Below are positions 27,887 through 37,913 of a stretch of DNA of 64,000 bases, piece by piece. Under the pieces are notes generated by a model. The model made no database searches. It saw only the letters and a list, made by a program, of their open reading frames with translations, and was not told the DNA's origin. Positions within the stretch are counted from its first letter, which is position 1; every line of letters begins with the position of its first letter. This DNA comes from an uncultured Endomicrobiia bacterium. Its GTDB lineage: Bacteria; Elusimicrobiota; Endomicrobiia; DTEH01. The DNA is taken from assembly GCA_937928765.1 (NCBI GenBank), contig CALFVX010000017.1, positions 23,615 through 87,614 of the forward strand. Direction: 5' to 3'. Both the position numbers and the translations under genes were made by a program.

Positions 27887-28394
27887 ATTAAAAATTCTAA
27901 TCACAGAAGAAAAAATTATAAAGCAAGTATCTTATCTTGCCAAAAGAATATCTAAAGATTATAGAAGGAAAGGTAAACTTTTAATAGTAGGAATTTTAAA
28001 AGGTAGCATGATATTTTTAAGCGATCTTGTAAGACAATTAGAAATTGATTGTGAAATAGATTTTATTTCAATTCGTTCTTACGATGGAAAAAATTCATCT
28101 GGGGTAGTGCAGTTAATACTTGACTTATATGACAATCCTGTCGGCAAAAATATACTTATTGTTGAAGATATTGTCGATACCGGAAGAACATTGAAATTTT
28201 TAAAAGAAAATCTTTTAACAAGAAAAGCAAAATCAGTAAAAATTTGTGTCCTTTTAAACAAAATTGGTAGAAGAAAAACAAATATAAAAATTGATTATAA
28301 AGGTTTTGATGTCCCTAATAAATTCATCGTTGGTTATGGTCTTGATTATAAAGAAAAATATCGTAATCTACCATATATTGCTAGTATAGATTAG
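27873..28394 (+). CDS. hpt: Hypoxanthine phosphoribosyltransferase
   Basis: 173 residues starting at GTG 27873, inside the end of tilS. The PRPP-binding motif 'ILIVEDIVDTGRTL' is at residues 94-107, and 'IVGILKGSMIFLSDLVR' and 'VGYGLDYKEKYRNLPYI' are the other family landmarks. It salvages hypoxanthine or guanine to IMP/GMP. Position between tilS and ftsH is the standard one. Confidence 0.93.
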   Translation: MKKNKLKILITEEKIIKQVSYLAKRISKDYRRKGKLLIVGILKGSMIFLSDLVRQLEIDCEIDFISIRSYDGKNSSGVVQLILDLYDNPVGKNILIVEDIVDTGRTLKFLKENLLTRKAKSVKICVLLNKIGRRKTNIKIDYKGFDVPNKFIVGYGLDYKEKYRNLPYIASID

Positions 28395-28450
28395 TTTTTC
28401 TTCTTTTTATATTTTTAGAAATTTTTAAAAAATTTGGAGAATGTTATATT

Positions 28451-30256
28451 ATGAAAAAAAACGAATTAAAATCATTAATTTCATGGATATTAATATTTTT
28501 TTTAATCTTTTTATTCATCCGCGGATTAAGAGAATTGCAAGTTGAAAAAGAAATACCATATTCTGAATTTAAGATACTTCTAAAAGAAGGTAGAATATCT
28601 GAAGTAAGAATTAAATCTGATATAATATTTGGAAAATACTCTGATGAACAAAATAAAATTGTACAATTTAAAACATATCGTGTATTAGAAGATACAAAAC
28701 TTATAGATGAGTTAGAAAACAAAAATGTTAAGTTTGCTGCGGTTGGAGACAAAGGAAGCTGGATATGGTCAGTTCTATTAAATTTTGGTCCTGTATTATT
28801 AATTTTTTTATTATGGTATTTATGGACAAAACAACTACAATCCGGCGGCAAACAAGCTATGATGTTTGGTAAATCGCGTGCAAGATTGTATGTTGGAAAA
28901 AATAAAAGTGATGTTACATTTAAAGATGTAGCAGGTTGTGATGAAGTTAAAGAAGAATTACAAGAAATTATAGAGTTTTTAAAAGATCCGAAAAAATTTC
29001 AACGTTTAGGTGGAAAAATACCAAAAGGTGTGTTATTATATGGTCCTCCAGGTACTGGAAAAACACTTCTAGCAAAAGCAGTTGCAGGTGAAGCAGGGGT
29101 GCCATTTTTTTCTGCTTCTGGTTCAGAATTTGTAGAAATGTTTGTAGGAGTTGGAGCATCGCGTGTAAGAGATTTATTTGAACAGGGAAGAAGGTATGCT
29201 CCATGTTTGTTATTCATTGACGAGCTTGATGCTGTAGGAAGACATAGATTTGCAGGTATTGGTGGTGGACATGATGAACGAGAACAAACTTTAAACCAAC
29301 TTCTTGTAGAACTTGACGGCTTTGATACAAAAGAAGGTGTGATATTAATTGGTGCAACAAACAGGCCAGATGTATTAGATCCTGCATTGCTTCGTCCAGG
29401 AAGATTTGATAGACACATTGTTGTTCCTGTGCCTGATATTAAAGGAAGAGAAGAAATTTTGAAAGTTCATTCAAGAAAAGTAAAATTATCAGATGATATT
29501 AACTTATCAATTATAGCACAGAGAACGCCTGGATTTGTAGGAGCAGATATTGCAAATTTAGTAAATGAAGCAGCTTTGCTTGCAGCAAGGAAAAATAAAA
29601 ATGCAGTTGATATGTCAGACTTTGATGAAGCAATCGAAAAAGTGATGGCTGGCCCTGCAAGGAAATCTAGAGTTATCTCTGAAAGAGAAAAAAAGATTAT
29701 CGCTTACCATGAATCAGGTCATGCCTTGGTAGCAAAACTTACACCTGGATGTGACCCTGTACACAAAATTTCTTTAATTCCGCGAGGCCCTGCTTTAGGA
29801 TATACACTACAACTTCCTGCTGAAGATAAATATATAATTTCAAAACAAGAGTTGTTAAACAAAATTTCAGTATTATTGGGTGGAAGAACTGCAGAAAAAA
29901 TTATATTTAATGATTTTACAACTGGTGCACAAAATGATCTTTCAAAAGCTACAGAAATCGCTACAAAGATGGTTACAGAATATGGTATGTCTGAAAAAAT
30001 TGGTCCTTTGACATTAAGAAAACGTGAAGAAGAAATTTTTTTAGGTCGTGATTATTTAACCCGCGAGAAAATGTATTCTGAAGCAACTGCAAAACTTATT
30101 GATGAAGAAATAAAAGATATTATTGAAAAATGTGAACAAAGTGTTGAAAAATTGTTGTCAGAAAATATTAAAAAATTGCATAGTTTAGCACAAAGAATTA
30201 TTGAAAAAGAAGTTCTTGAATCACAGGAAATTGACGAAATTATTGCAAATAATTAA
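28451..30256 (+). CDS. ftsH: ATP-dependent zinc metalloprotease FtsH
   Basis: 601 residues, with an N-terminal membrane helix, periplasmic domain and second helix (about 1-120), then the AAA+ module. Walker A is 'GPPGTGKT' at 198-205, Walker B '[11 protein letters not shown]', SRH '[20 protein letters not shown]', and the protease site 'HESGH' is at 420-424 with the later Asp in '[10 protein letters not shown]'. FtsH degrades misassembled membrane proteins and regulators. All motifs are complete. It follows hpt and precedes folE-folP, a widely conserved order. Confidence 0.97.
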   Translation: MKKNELKSLISWILIFFLIFLFIRGLRELQVEKEIPYSEFKILLKEGRISEVRIKSDIIFGKYSDEQNKIVQFKTYRVLEDTKLIDELENKNVKFAAVGDKGSWIWSVLLNFGPVLLIFLLWYLWTKQLQSGGKQAMMFGKSRARLYVGKNKSDVTFKDVAGCDEVKEELQEIIEFLKDPKKFQRLGGKIPKGVLLYGPPGTGKTLLAKAVAGEAGVPFFSASGSEFVEMFVGVGASRVRDLFEQGRRYAPCLLFIDELDAVGRHRFAGIGGGHDEREQTLNQLLVELDGFDTKEGVILIGATNRPDVLDPALLRPGRFDRHIVVPVPDIKGREEILKVHSRKVKLSDDINLSIIAQRTPGFVGADIANLVNEAALLAARKNKNAVDMSDFDEAIEKVMAGPARKSRVISEREKKIIAYHESGHALVAKLTPGCDPVHKISLIPRGPALGYTLQLPAEDKYIISKQELLNKISVLLGGRTAEKIIFNDFTTGAQNDLSKATEIATKMVTEYGMSEKIGPLTLRKREEEIFLGRDYLTREKMYSEATAKLIDEEIKDIIEKCEQSVEKLLSENIKKLHSLAQRIIEKEVLESQEIDEIIANN

Positions 30257-30274
30257 AGAAAGTAAATTTTAAAA

Positions 30275-30850
30275 ATGATTAAAAAAATTGATAAAGAAAA
30301 AATTGAAAAAGCAGTAAAAGAGATTTTGTTAGCAATAGGAGAAGATCCTGACCGTGAAGGATTAAAGAATACTCCAAAACGTGTTGCAAAATTTTATGAA
30401 GAAGCCTTATCTGGATATTTTCAATCTCCTAAAGATATACTCACTGTATACTATGAAACTGAAGAATATTCAGAGGTTGTTTTAGAAAAAAATATACCAT
30501 TTTATTCTATTTGTGAACATCATTTACTACCTTTTTTTGGAAAAATTCATATATCTTATATTCCTAACAAAAAACGACTTTTAGGAATATCAAAACTTGC
30601 CCGTTTAGTTGAATTATTTTCAAAGCGGTTACAACTACAAGAAAGGCTTACTAAACATATTGCTGAAACAATAATGCAAAAAGCAAAACCTTTAGGTGTA
30701 ATAGTTGTATGTGAAGCTGAACATTTGTGTTTATCAATGCGTGGTGTTAAAAAACCTGGACATAAAATTATAACTTCTTGTATGCGTGGTATATTTTTAA
30801 GAGACTTGCGTGCAAGAATGGAAGTTTTAGAGTTGATTAAAAATACTTAA
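30275..30850 (+). CDS. folE: GTP cyclohydrolase I
   Basis: 191 residues. Zinc ligands are visible in 'YSICEHHLLPFFGKIHI' (Cys and His) and 'VVCEAEHLCLSMRGVKK' (Cys). 'GEDPDREGLKNTPKRVAKFY' is the family's N-terminal signature. It makes 7,8-dihydroneopterin triphosphate from GTP, the first step of folate synthesis, and sits directly before folP. Confidence 0.96.
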   Translation: MIKKIDKEKIEKAVKEILLAIGEDPDREGLKNTPKRVAKFYEEALSGYFQSPKDILTVYYETEEYSEVVLEKNIPFYSICEHHLLPFFGKIHISYIPNKKRLLGISKLARLVELFSKRLQLQERLTKHIAETIMQKAKPLGVIVVCEAEHLCLSMRGVKKPGHKIITSCMRGIFLRDLRARMEVLELIKNT

Positions 30851-30855
30851 TTTTT

Positions 30856-31698
30856 ATGAAAATTGTTGGTATTATTAATATCACTCCTGATTCTTTTTAT
30901 GATGGTGGAAAATATTTAGAGTTATTTAATGCGATGAAACACGTAGAAAAGCTTATAGAAGAAGGTGCAGATATCATAGATATTGGTGGTGAATCAACTC
31001 GTCCTGGAAGCAATCCTATAACTGTAGAAGAAGAAATAAACCGAGTTATTCCAATAATCAAAGAAATTAAAAAAAATTTCCCAAAGATAACTTTATCTAT
31101 TGATAGCTATAAATACGAAGTTGTTAATCAAGCGATTGATTTAGGAGTAGAAATCATAAACGATATTTACGCATTAAGATATTCAAAAAATATTGTCGAT
31201 TTACTTAAAAAATATAAAAATGTAAAGATTATTCTTATGCATATGAAAGGAACACCACAAAGTATGCAAATTAATCCTCAATATCCAATTGGTGTAGTAG
31301 AGGAAATAAAAGATTTTTTTTCTGAAAGAGTAGAGTTTATGCTACAACACGGAATAGAAAAAGAAAGAATTATTCTTGACCCAGGTATAGGTTTCGGAAA
31401 AACTACACAAAATAATATAGAAATTTTAAAAAATTTAGAAAAGTTCAAAGAGGTAAAAATAAACACTACTTATTTTTCTTTTCCACTTCTTATAGGACTT
31501 TCAAGGAAAAGTTTTATTGGCCGTATTTTAGGTTCAGAAGAAAGTCCTCTTGCACCTGAAGAACGCTACGAAGGGACAATTGTTCTTCATACATATTGTA
31601 TTTTAAAGAAAGTTGATTACCTAAGAGTGCACGATGTAAAACCTGTCAAACAAGCAATAAAGTTGTTAGAACCAATTATCGGATATTTAAAAAATTAG
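30856..31698 (+). CDS. folP: Dihydropteroate synthase
   Basis: 280 residues. The pterin-binding signatures 'GIINITPDSFYDGGKYL' and 'GADIIDIGGESTRPGS' are near the N-terminus, with 'ILDPGIGFGKTTQNN' and 'IGLSRKSFIG' further on. It condenses the pterin diphosphate with p-aminobenzoate. The start is 5 bp after folE, with no Shine-Dalgarno sequence. It ends the tilS-hpt-ftsH-folE-folP run; a 165-bp AT-rich gap with no clear terminator hairpin follows before the convergent DUF4416 gene. Confidence 0.95.
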   Translation: MKIVGIINITPDSFYDGGKYLELFNAMKHVEKLIEEGADIIDIGGESTRPGSNPITVEEEINRVIPIIKEIKKNFPKITLSIDSYKYEVVNQAIDLGVEIINDIYALRYSKNIVDLLKKYKNVKIILMHMKGTPQSMQINPQYPIGVVEEIKDFFSERVEFMLQHGIEKERIILDPGIGFGKTTQNNIEILKNLEKFKEVKINTTYFSFPLLIGLSRKSFIGRILGSEESPLAPEERYEGTIVLHTYCILKKVDYLRVHDVKPVKQAIKLLEPIIGYLKN

Positions 31699-31862
31699 TT
31701 TTGTTTTTTTGCACAAAAATTATTTAGTTTTGTTAATCCAACAGCATAGTTAAATAAAATCAAATTTTGTCAGAATATTATTTTTTAAATTAAATATTTA
31801 TTACCAAAGATGCATAATTTAAGAATATTATATTTTTGAAAAAATATATATCCTATATTTTT

Positions 31863-32453
31863 TTAAACACTTTCTTCTAACATCTTCTGTCTTGCTTTAG
31901 TAAAAAATTCTATTGCTTGGGGCAATCTATAGTCTGGATATGTCCAATCCAAAGTCTGAAAATTTTTGTTTTTATACAACAAAGTAACTTCTGCAAATAT
32001 ACCTTCTTCTAAATACACCCTGTGTGAGTAATTTTTTGTAGAAAAAAGAACAAGCTTTGAGCCTTCAATATATCCAGAATCTATGTTTACCTTACGATTT
32101 TTATTTTCATCTGAAAAAATTTCTGTTTCAATTTCGTTAGTTAAAACTTTTATTTTATAAATATCTTTTGCATAAATCACAGGTGAAAAACTTATCCAAT
32201 AACGAAAGATTTCTTCGCCCATTTCATCTTTATAATAATCTGTAGTATCAAACTTTATAACCTTACTTTGTAAGTCAACTTTTAAAAATATTTTTAATTT
32301 TTTACTAAAATTTTCTTCAATTATAGAATTTATATTCCTTGCAATAGAACTTAAATCTTCATAGTTATAATTAAACTTCTTAGCACAATATAAAGAGTTA
32401 AATAATATTCCACAGATAATTTTTATTTTATAATCTTTTTTTATAATGCCCAT
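31863..32453 (-). CDS. DUF4416 family protein
   Basis: 196 residues ending with the family pattern: 'VNIDSGYIEGSKLVLFSTKN', 'YSHRVYLEEGIFAEVTLLY' and 'LDWTYPDYRLPQAIEFF'. DUF4416 proteins are found in Planctomycetes, Deltaproteobacteria-like and Omnitrophota-like lineages; function unknown. It is a lone minus-strand gene between folP and the sigma-factor gene. Confidence 0.75.
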   Translation of the reverse strand: MGIIKKDYKIKIICGILFNSLYCAKKFNYNYEDLSSIARNINSIIEENFSKKLKIFLKVDLQSKVIKFDTTDYYKDEMGEEIFRYWISFSPVIYAKDIYKIKVLTNEIETEIFSDENKNRKVNIDSGYIEGSKLVLFSTKNYSHRVYLEEGIFAEVTLLYKNKNFQTLDWTYPDYRLPQAIEFFTKARQKMLEESV

Positions 32454-32555
32454 TTTTTAAGAAATATCAAAATATCCAATATTATTTCAACTATTGATTA
32501 TAACTAAAAAATTTCTTATTTAAAAATTAAATTTAAAACTAAAAATTTTTATTTT

Positions 32556-33173
32556 ATGAACCAAAAAACAAAAATTGATGACAACTCATTGGTTGATCTT
32601 GTAAAAAAAGGTGATATCTCTGCTTTTGAAGAACTTATAAAACGCTACGAAGACAAAATTTATTCTTTAGCATACAGAATTTTAAATGACAAAGAAGAAG
32701 CATACGACGTATTACAAGAAACATCAATCAGCGCATTTAAAAATATAAACAAATTTAAAGGTAAATCATCATTTTCTACCTGGATATACAGAATTGCGTT
32801 GAACTTTGCCTTGATGAGAAAAAGAAAACAAAAAAGTTTACTAAAAAAGGCACAAATCGTCGAACCAGAGAATGATGATAAACTACCACAATTTACTGAA
32901 ATTTCAGAACAAAAAAGTATAACTGATTGGTCTGAAAATCCTACACTTAATTTAGAAAATGAAGAATTAAGAAATTTGTTATTAAACTCTTTAAACAAAT
33001 TACCGCAAAAATATAGAAATGTATTAATTTTGAAAGAACTTGAAGGTAGATCTGTAGAAGAGGTGGCAAAAATTCTGGGTATCTCAAACTCTGCAACAAA
33101 AACACGTCTTCATAGAGGAAGACTTTATTTAAGAGAACTATTAGATAAATATATCTCACAAGGATATTTTTAA
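32556..33173 (+). CDS. ECF-type RNA polymerase sigma factor
   Basis: 205 residues with sigma-70 region 2 ('FEELIKRYEDKIYSLAYRIL...EAYDVLQETSISAFKNI') and region 4 ('LPQKYRNVLILKELEGRSVEEVAKILGIS...TKTRLHRGRLYLRE'), lacking region 3, as in SigW/RpoE-like ECF factors. It directs transcription of a stress or envelope regulon that cannot be defined here. The next gene encodes a small zinc-finger protein, the probable anti-sigma partner. Confidence 0.9.
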   Translation: MNQKTKIDDNSLVDLVKKGDISAFEELIKRYEDKIYSLAYRILNDKEEAYDVLQETSISAFKNINKFKGKSSFSTWIYRIALNFALMRKRKQKSLLKKAQIVEPENDDKLPQFTEISEQKSITDWSENPTLNLENEELRNLLLNSLNKLPQKYRNVLILKELEGRSVEEVAKILGISNSATKTRLHRGRLYLRELLDKYISQGYF

Positions 33174-33212
33174 CAAAATTTTAAAAATCTTAGTTTAAGG
33201 AGTAGAGGATAA

Positions 33213-33482
33213 ATGATAATAAGATGTAAAGATATTATTGACTTGTTATCAGACTTATACGAACATAAATTAGAACAAGAACTTGAAGAAACTCTTATGG
33301 AACATATTTACGAATGTAAAAGATGTCTTGCAATGTTTCATACTTTTGAAAAAACTCTATATTTATTGCATAAAGTAGAACCACATGTGAAACTTGAAAG
33401 AAAGAAAAAAAATGATTTTCATAAATGGTTAAGAGTAGAAATACGGCGTATAACAATAAAAAGATATTATAAAAAATTCTAA
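33213..33482 (+). CDS. Small zinc-finger protein, probable anti-sigma factor
   Basis: 89 residues. An N-terminal 'IIRCKDIIDLLSDLYEHKLE' and 'LMEHIYECKRCLAMFHTFE' give the HxxxCxxC zinc motif of ZAS-type anti-sigma domains. No membrane helix follows, so it would be a soluble version; the C-terminal tail is very basic. It lies 39 bp after the ECF sigma gene and has a good ribosome binding site (AAGGAG). Confidence 0.75.
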   Translation: MIIRCKDIIDLLSDLYEHKLEQELEETLMEHIYECKRCLAMFHTFEKTLYLLHKVEPHVKLERKKKNDFHKWLRVEIRRITIKRYYKKF

Positions 33483-33500
33483 AATTTTTAGGAAAAAATT

Positions 33501-33830
33501 ATGTCATTAAAACCATATGAACTTGTAGAAAAAATTGTTTTTTTTGAACAACAAAAAGAAGATGAAATAATGAAATTTAAAGAGGAAAAAACAAAAGAAT
33601 TAGAGTTATATGAACAACAATTACAAAAAATTTGTGACGAAAAAATAAAAAATTATAAAAATTTGTTAGAAAAAAAATTTTTTGAAGAAGTAAAAAATTA
33701 TACTCTTACAATAGAAAAAGATTTCCAACAAAAAATTGACATATTTTTAAATAAAATAAAATCTATAGAAAAAAATTTTGACAGCATTGTAGAAAAAATA
33801 GACATACTTAAATATTATGGCAATAGATAA
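33501..33830 (+). CDS. V-type ATPase stalk-like coiled-coil subunit (subunit H/G type)
   Basis: 109 residues, almost entirely charged coiled coil (Glu/Lys/Gln), of the NtpF/AhaH type that forms the peripheral stalk of V/A-ATPases. The call depends on its position: its end overlaps by 14 bp the start of the subunit I gene, which is the usual order. Sequence alone would not identify it. Confidence 0.6.
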   Translation: MSLKPYELVEKIVFFEQQKEDEIMKFKEEKTKELELYEQQLQKICDEKIKNYKNLLEKKFFEEVKNYTLTIEKDFQQKIDIFLNKIKSIEKNFDSIVEKIDILKYYGNR

Positions 33831-35778
33831 AATTAAAAAATCTGTATTTTTGATACCACAGGATATTTATGAAGAATTTCTTTTAGAGTTAAAAAAAATT
33901 TCCGCAGTAGAAATTATCCCTCAACAACAAACAACTTCTAAAAATTTGATTGAAGAAAAATTCTTAGGTTATTCTTATAACACAATTAAATTGCTCATCA
34001 CAAAATTTGAATCTATAATTTCTTTATGGAAAAAATATGATACCAACACTAATATAAAGATAGATACACAAATATTTATATCTAACAGTTTAGAAGATGA
34101 CTTAGCTGAAATAGAAACTATTTTCTCTGAAATAGAAGAGATAAACAAAGAAATAAAGTCACTTCAAAACATATCACAGAAAATAGAAACAAAAATTTCT
34201 CTATTAAAAAATTTTTATGGAATAAATCTTAAATTTGACAAACTTAAACAATTAAAAAATATAAAATATTATTTTCTAAAAATTGATAAAAAAAATTTAG
34301 AAAATTTTTTAAAAGAAACTAACAAAACAGAAACTATTTATGTATGGGTACAAAAAAAATTAAAAGAAACTATTTTTTTGTTTGTTTTGTTGCACAACGA
34401 AATAAATGAAAAATTTTTAAACATTTTAAAAAAATCTGAAGGACAGATTTTAAACTTGCAGGAAGAAATTTATCATTCAACTATTGAAGAAGAAATAAAC
34501 TTCCTTCAAAAAGAATTTGAAGAAAAACAAAAATTGTTAATAGAAAAAAAAGAAAAAATTACAAAAATTTTTGAATCCAACATTCAAAAAATTTTAAATC
34601 TCTACTATCAGATCTTAGAATTACAGGATTTTCTTTCTGTTGAACAAACAGTTTATAAAACAAAATATCTAAAAATTATATGTTGCTGGATACCACAAAA
34701 GTTCATAAATAAAGTTAAAAATTTAGCAAGTAAATTTAAACAAATAAATCTTCTTTTTTTTGATCCACAAAAAGATGAAGATGTGCCTGTTGTTCTTAAC
34801 AATAAAAAAGTAATTGAACCTTATGAGTTTGTTACTACATTATACGGATATCCAAAGATAGAAAGTATTGATCCTACGGAATTTCTTGCACCTTTTTTTA
34901 CTATATTTTTTGCTTTATGTTTAAGTGATATGTTTTATGCTATTTTAATGATTCTTCTATGGTTATTTTTGAAAAACAAAGTTGAAAAAAATTCTGAATA
35001 TTATAAATTTATACAATTATTTAAATATCTCGGTTTAACATCTATAATTTGTGGATTGTTTTTAGATAGTTTTTTAGGATTTAGTATCATAAAAAACTTT
35101 AGGTTTCCTTTAAACCTAGCAATCTTTGATCCTTTAAATCGACCTATTGATATGTTAAAATTTACATTTTTATTAGGTTTTATACAAATCATTTCTGGTT
35201 TACTAATAAGTTGTATAAAAAGTTTTAAAGAAAAAGAAATTTCTTCTGGGATTGACAATCTTAGTTGGGTAGTATTTATAGTAGTTTTTTCTCCTTTAGT
35301 ATATAAACTTTTTTTTCCACAAGATGTTGATTACAAAATATCAAATATTTCAAGCAAGGTTAGTTTGTTTATTTTTATTTTTATAATTATATATCAATCT
35401 CGTAATATAAAACCTATTTTTTTAAAACCTATAAATATTTTTGTTAAAGCATATAATACAATTGGTTATTATGCAGACATTTTGTCCTACTCAAGAATTT
35501 TAGCTTTAGCGTTAGCATCTTCTGCTATTGCTCAAACTATAAATCTTCTTGTCTTAAGGTTATTTAATGCTGAACTTTTAGGCATAAAGTATGTAGAACC
35601 AATTTTAGCACCTATAGTTTTCATAGCAGGACATCTGTTTAATTTTGTTATGAGTGTATTAAGTGGACTTGTGCATTCGGCAAGATTACAATATTTAGAA
35701 TTTTTTTCAAAATTTTTTGTCAGTGGAGGAAGAGCAATAAGGTTGTTTTCGCCTGTAAGAAAATTAAATGCAGATTGA
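33817..35778 (+). CDS. ntpI: V/A-type ATPase subunit I
   Basis: 653 residues. The N-terminal half is cytoplasmic and coiled-coil rich (about 1-330). The C-terminal half has seven or eight membrane helices with 'EFLAPFFTIFFALCLSDMFYAIL', 'SYSRILALALASSAIAQTINLL' (split landmark; holds the essential Arg) and 'PILAPIVFIAGHLFNFVMSVLSGLVHSARLQYLEFF'. Subunit I forms the stator half-channel for ions. In most genomes genes for K, E, A, B and D adjoin; here none follow, only decayed genes. Either the rest is elsewhere or the operon was broken. Confidence 0.9.
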   Translation: MAIDKIKKSVFLIPQDIYEEFLLELKKISAVEIIPQQQTTSKNLIEEKFLGYSYNTIKLLITKFESIISLWKKYDTNTNIKIDTQIFISNSLEDDLAEIETIFSEIEEINKEIKSLQNISQKIETKISLLKNFYGINLKFDKLKQLKNIKYYFLKIDKKNLENFLKETNKTETIYVWVQKKLKETIFLFVLLHNEINEKFLNILKKSEGQILNLQEEIYHSTIEEEINFLQKEFEEKQKLLIEKKEKITKIFESNIQKILNLYYQILELQDFLSVEQTVYKTKYLKIICCWIPQKFINKVKNLASKFKQINLLFFDPQKDEDVPVVLNNKKVIEPYEFVTTLYGYPKIESIDPTEFLAPFFTIFFALCLSDMFYAILMILLWLFLKNKVEKNSEYYKFIQLFKYLGLTSIICGLFLDSFLGFSIIKNFRFPLNLAIFDPLNRPIDMLKFTFLLGFIQIISGLLISCIKSFKEKEISSGIDNLSWVVFIVVFSPLVYKLFFPQDVDYKISNISSKVSLFIFIFIIIYQSRNIKPIFLKPINIFVKAYNTIGYYADILSYSRILALALASSAIAQTINLLVLRLFNAELLGIKYVEPILAPIVFIAGHLFNFVMSVLSGLVHSARLQYLEFFSKFFVSGGRAIRLFSPVRKLNAD

Positions 35779-35932
35779 TTAAAATAATAAATTGAAAAAT
35801 TAAAAAGTGCTAAAAAATAAAAAATCTAAAAGCAAGGCATCATCTTTTAAATGCAATGACTATTTTATTGCAAAAATTTTTTTCAGATTTTTTTACTACA
35901 TTACACCATTTATGTTTTGTTAAGTTTAAAAT

Positions 35933-36625
35933 ATGAAAGATGTTTTTTATGATAAAAAGTTTTCTTTTTTATCACTTTTAAAGTTGCCTATTTTAAGAGG
36001 TCCACTTAAAGGATATAAATGGGTAGTTGGAAGTTGTGGAAAATTGTTGAGATTTTTAACTTCAACTTATGAGTATGGATTGACAAAATGTTTTGAAAGA
36101 ATGCTAAAAAAAGGTGATATTGTTTATGACATAGGTGCTCATGTTGGGTATTTTACACTTCTTGCTTCTGTACTAGTAGGAGATGAAGGTAAAGTTATTG
36201 CGTTTGAACCTTCTTTAAGAAATTTTTTGTTTTTAAAAAAGCATATAAAAATTAATAAATTAAAAAATGTTATCTGTTTAAATGTTGCAGTTTCAAATAA
36301 AAGTGCAAAAAGTTTTTTTAAAAAAGGTTATGGAATATAGACAGGAAAACTTGCAGAAGGTGGTGAATACGAAATAAATACAGTGAGTTTATATAACATA
36401 GTTTTTTTAGAAAAATTCCCCCCACCGGATATAATAAAAATAGATGTAGAAGGTACAGAAATTTTAGTGTTAGAAGGTGCAAAAAAGGTTTTAGAAGAAA
36501 TGTCTCCAATATTGTTTATAGAAATAAAGGAATTTGATAAATCTACTGAACTGTTAAATAGGTTAGGATATAAATTACAACCTATAAAAGGGCATAATGA
36601 GTTGTTTTTTGCATATAAAGTATAG
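35933..36625 (+). pseudogene. FkbM-family methyltransferase interrupted by an in-frame amber codon
   Basis: The reading frame from 35933 carries FkbM signatures ('KKGDIVYDIGAHVGYFTLLA', 'GKVIAFEPSLRNFLFLKKHI') up to TAG at 36338-36340. It then continues in the same frame with the second half of the family, 'IIKIDVEGTEILVLEGAKKV' and 'ILFIEIKEF', ending at 36625. So a single base change would restore an intact gene of about 230 residues. A GTG at 36383 might restart translation but would give only the C-terminal part. Most likely a recent nonsense mutation; stop-codon readthrough or a sequencing error are alternatives. Confidence 0.75.
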
Positions 36626-36785
36626 TCATCAAATATAATTGAAAATCTTTTGGTATGGCCAAAAATTTTTATATCTAATAGCAAAATAAATCCTTAATCT
36701 ACTCAATAGACAGTACTAAATTATTTGAATAGATATCCATATATACAGCTTCTAAAAAGAGATTTAACAAAACTTAATATACAAG

Positions 36786-37064
36786 GATGGCAAAATTATT
36801 ATAGTTTATCTATTCATAGTAATTCTTATTGTTTTAGTTGTATTTTTAATAAGTATAATTATCTATTTAGTTTCCATATATAACCAACTTATACAACTAA
36901 AAATTAGCATTGACAAATCTTTGCTAAATATAGAATTCCTTGAAAAATGACATTACGATGAAATACAAAAACTTATAAAAGTTTGTAATAGAACAAATTC
37001 TAGATATCTTTTTTTCAAATTTGTAGGATATAAAGAGAAAGAGTTGTTTAAAGCTTTAGCATAA
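36786..37064 (+). pseudogene. lemA: Decayed lemA remnant
   Basis: One frame reads a hydrophobic helix (VILIVLVVFLISIIIYLVS) then 'YNQLIQLKISIDKSLLNIEF', matching the start of LemA proteins, an in-frame TGA at 36948-36950, and then 'HYDEIQKLIKVC'. After a large internal loss it resumes with 'FKFVGYKEKELFKALA', which is the LemA C-terminal pattern (FGFKEKPYFEA). No start codon is in frame upstream, the middle of about 90 residues is missing, and the stop interrupts it. LemA and the HtpX protease often occur together; htpX is intact 10 kb downstream. Confidence 0.65.
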
Positions 37065-37133
37065 TAAAAAGGTTCTTCTGAGATAAAATTTGTATTTACT
37101 AAATAAAAATTTTCCAATTTTAATTAAAAAATT

Positions 37134-37874
37134 TTAGCAAACTCTAATTTTGTCTGTTTTTGACCAAAACGAAATCGTTTTGTTTTTAATTATACATACA
37201 AAAATTGTTTCATTAAAACTTTTTGCAAACTCTACTGCAGTTTTAATATCAGATTCTGTTTTAACTAAATTTCCAGTAGCAGTTGCTAATGTATCAGAAA
37301 AACTTGCTGAATTAGAAATTATAATAACAGCATCTGAACTGCCAAAACTTAAAGAATGTCCTACAGTGCCTGAAGAAGTACAAATACCTAAAGGTTGATT
37401 AAGTAAATTAATTTTTAGAATTAGTTTACCTGTAAATGGTGAAGTTTCTGATGCATAGATCGCTATGTTTATTGGCTCGTCTATATAAGCAAAAATATCA
37501 CCACCATTTTCTATAATCAAAAATTTTTTAAAATTTTCTTTTTCTATCCAATTTAATATTTTATATCCTAAAAATTCAGCAATAGTTCCTGCAACAGCAG
37601 ACATAGGTCCAACACCAGTCTTTTGTGATACAAAACACATTTTTTTTATAATTTCAGGAGCATATTTTTTTGGCTCTATAGGTTTTAATGAAGTTAAAAA
37701 TTCTGGATTTTTTTTTATATAATTTTCAATAGGTTTTCTTAAAGAAATCAAATTTTTTAAAATTCTAATTTTAAAATTTTTTTCTAACTTAATAAGAAGA
37801 TAAGTTTCTTTATAAACTACTTCATAGGATAAAACTTTTTGTGTTTCATTTATATATGTTCTGTATTTTAACAT
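37134..37874 (-). CDS. UPF0280 (COG2122) protein, homocysteine synthesis
   Basis: 246 residues with the UPF0280 signatures 'TGVGPMSAVAGTIAEFLG', 'FLIIENGGDIFAYI' and 'GICTSSGTVGHSLSFGSSDAV' (an ApbE-like fold). In methanogens genetic work linked COG2122, COG1900 (DUF39) and a NIL-domain ferredoxin to making homocysteine from aspartate semialdehyde and sulfide. The NIL-ferredoxin gene sits 39 bp upstream in the same direction, which supports this role. COG1900 is not in the window. Confidence 0.85.
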   Translation of the reverse strand: MLKYRTYINETQKVLSYEVVYKETYLLIKLEKNFKIRILKNLISLRKPIENYIKKNPEFLTSLKPIEPKKYAPEIIKKMCFVSQKTGVGPMSAVAGTIAEFLGYKILNWIEKENFKKFLIIENGGDIFAYIDEPINIAIYASETSPFTGKLILKINLLNQPLGICTSSGTVGHSLSFGSSDAVIIISNSASFSDTLATATGNLVKTESDIKTAVEFAKSFNETIFVCIIKNKTISFWSKTDKIRVC

Positions 37875-37913
37875 ACATATAAGATAAGCAAGCTTTGAAG
37901 TTTTTTTATTTTT

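Noticed and set aside
28968..29418. Antisense open frames opposite ftsH
   Set aside because: ftsH is complete and strongly conserved on the plus strand; the antisense frames show low-complexity composition and no family motif.
36338..36340. Programmed amber readthrough or pyrrolysine at the FkbM TAG
   Set aside because: No supporting tRNA, no downstream structure and a decayed neighbour gene; a nonsense mutation is simpler. Kept only as an alternative.
36626..36785. Frame with NRYPYIQLLKRDLTKLNIQG as a further pseudogene
   Set aside because: Too short and without any recognised family; may be unrelated AT-rich sequence.
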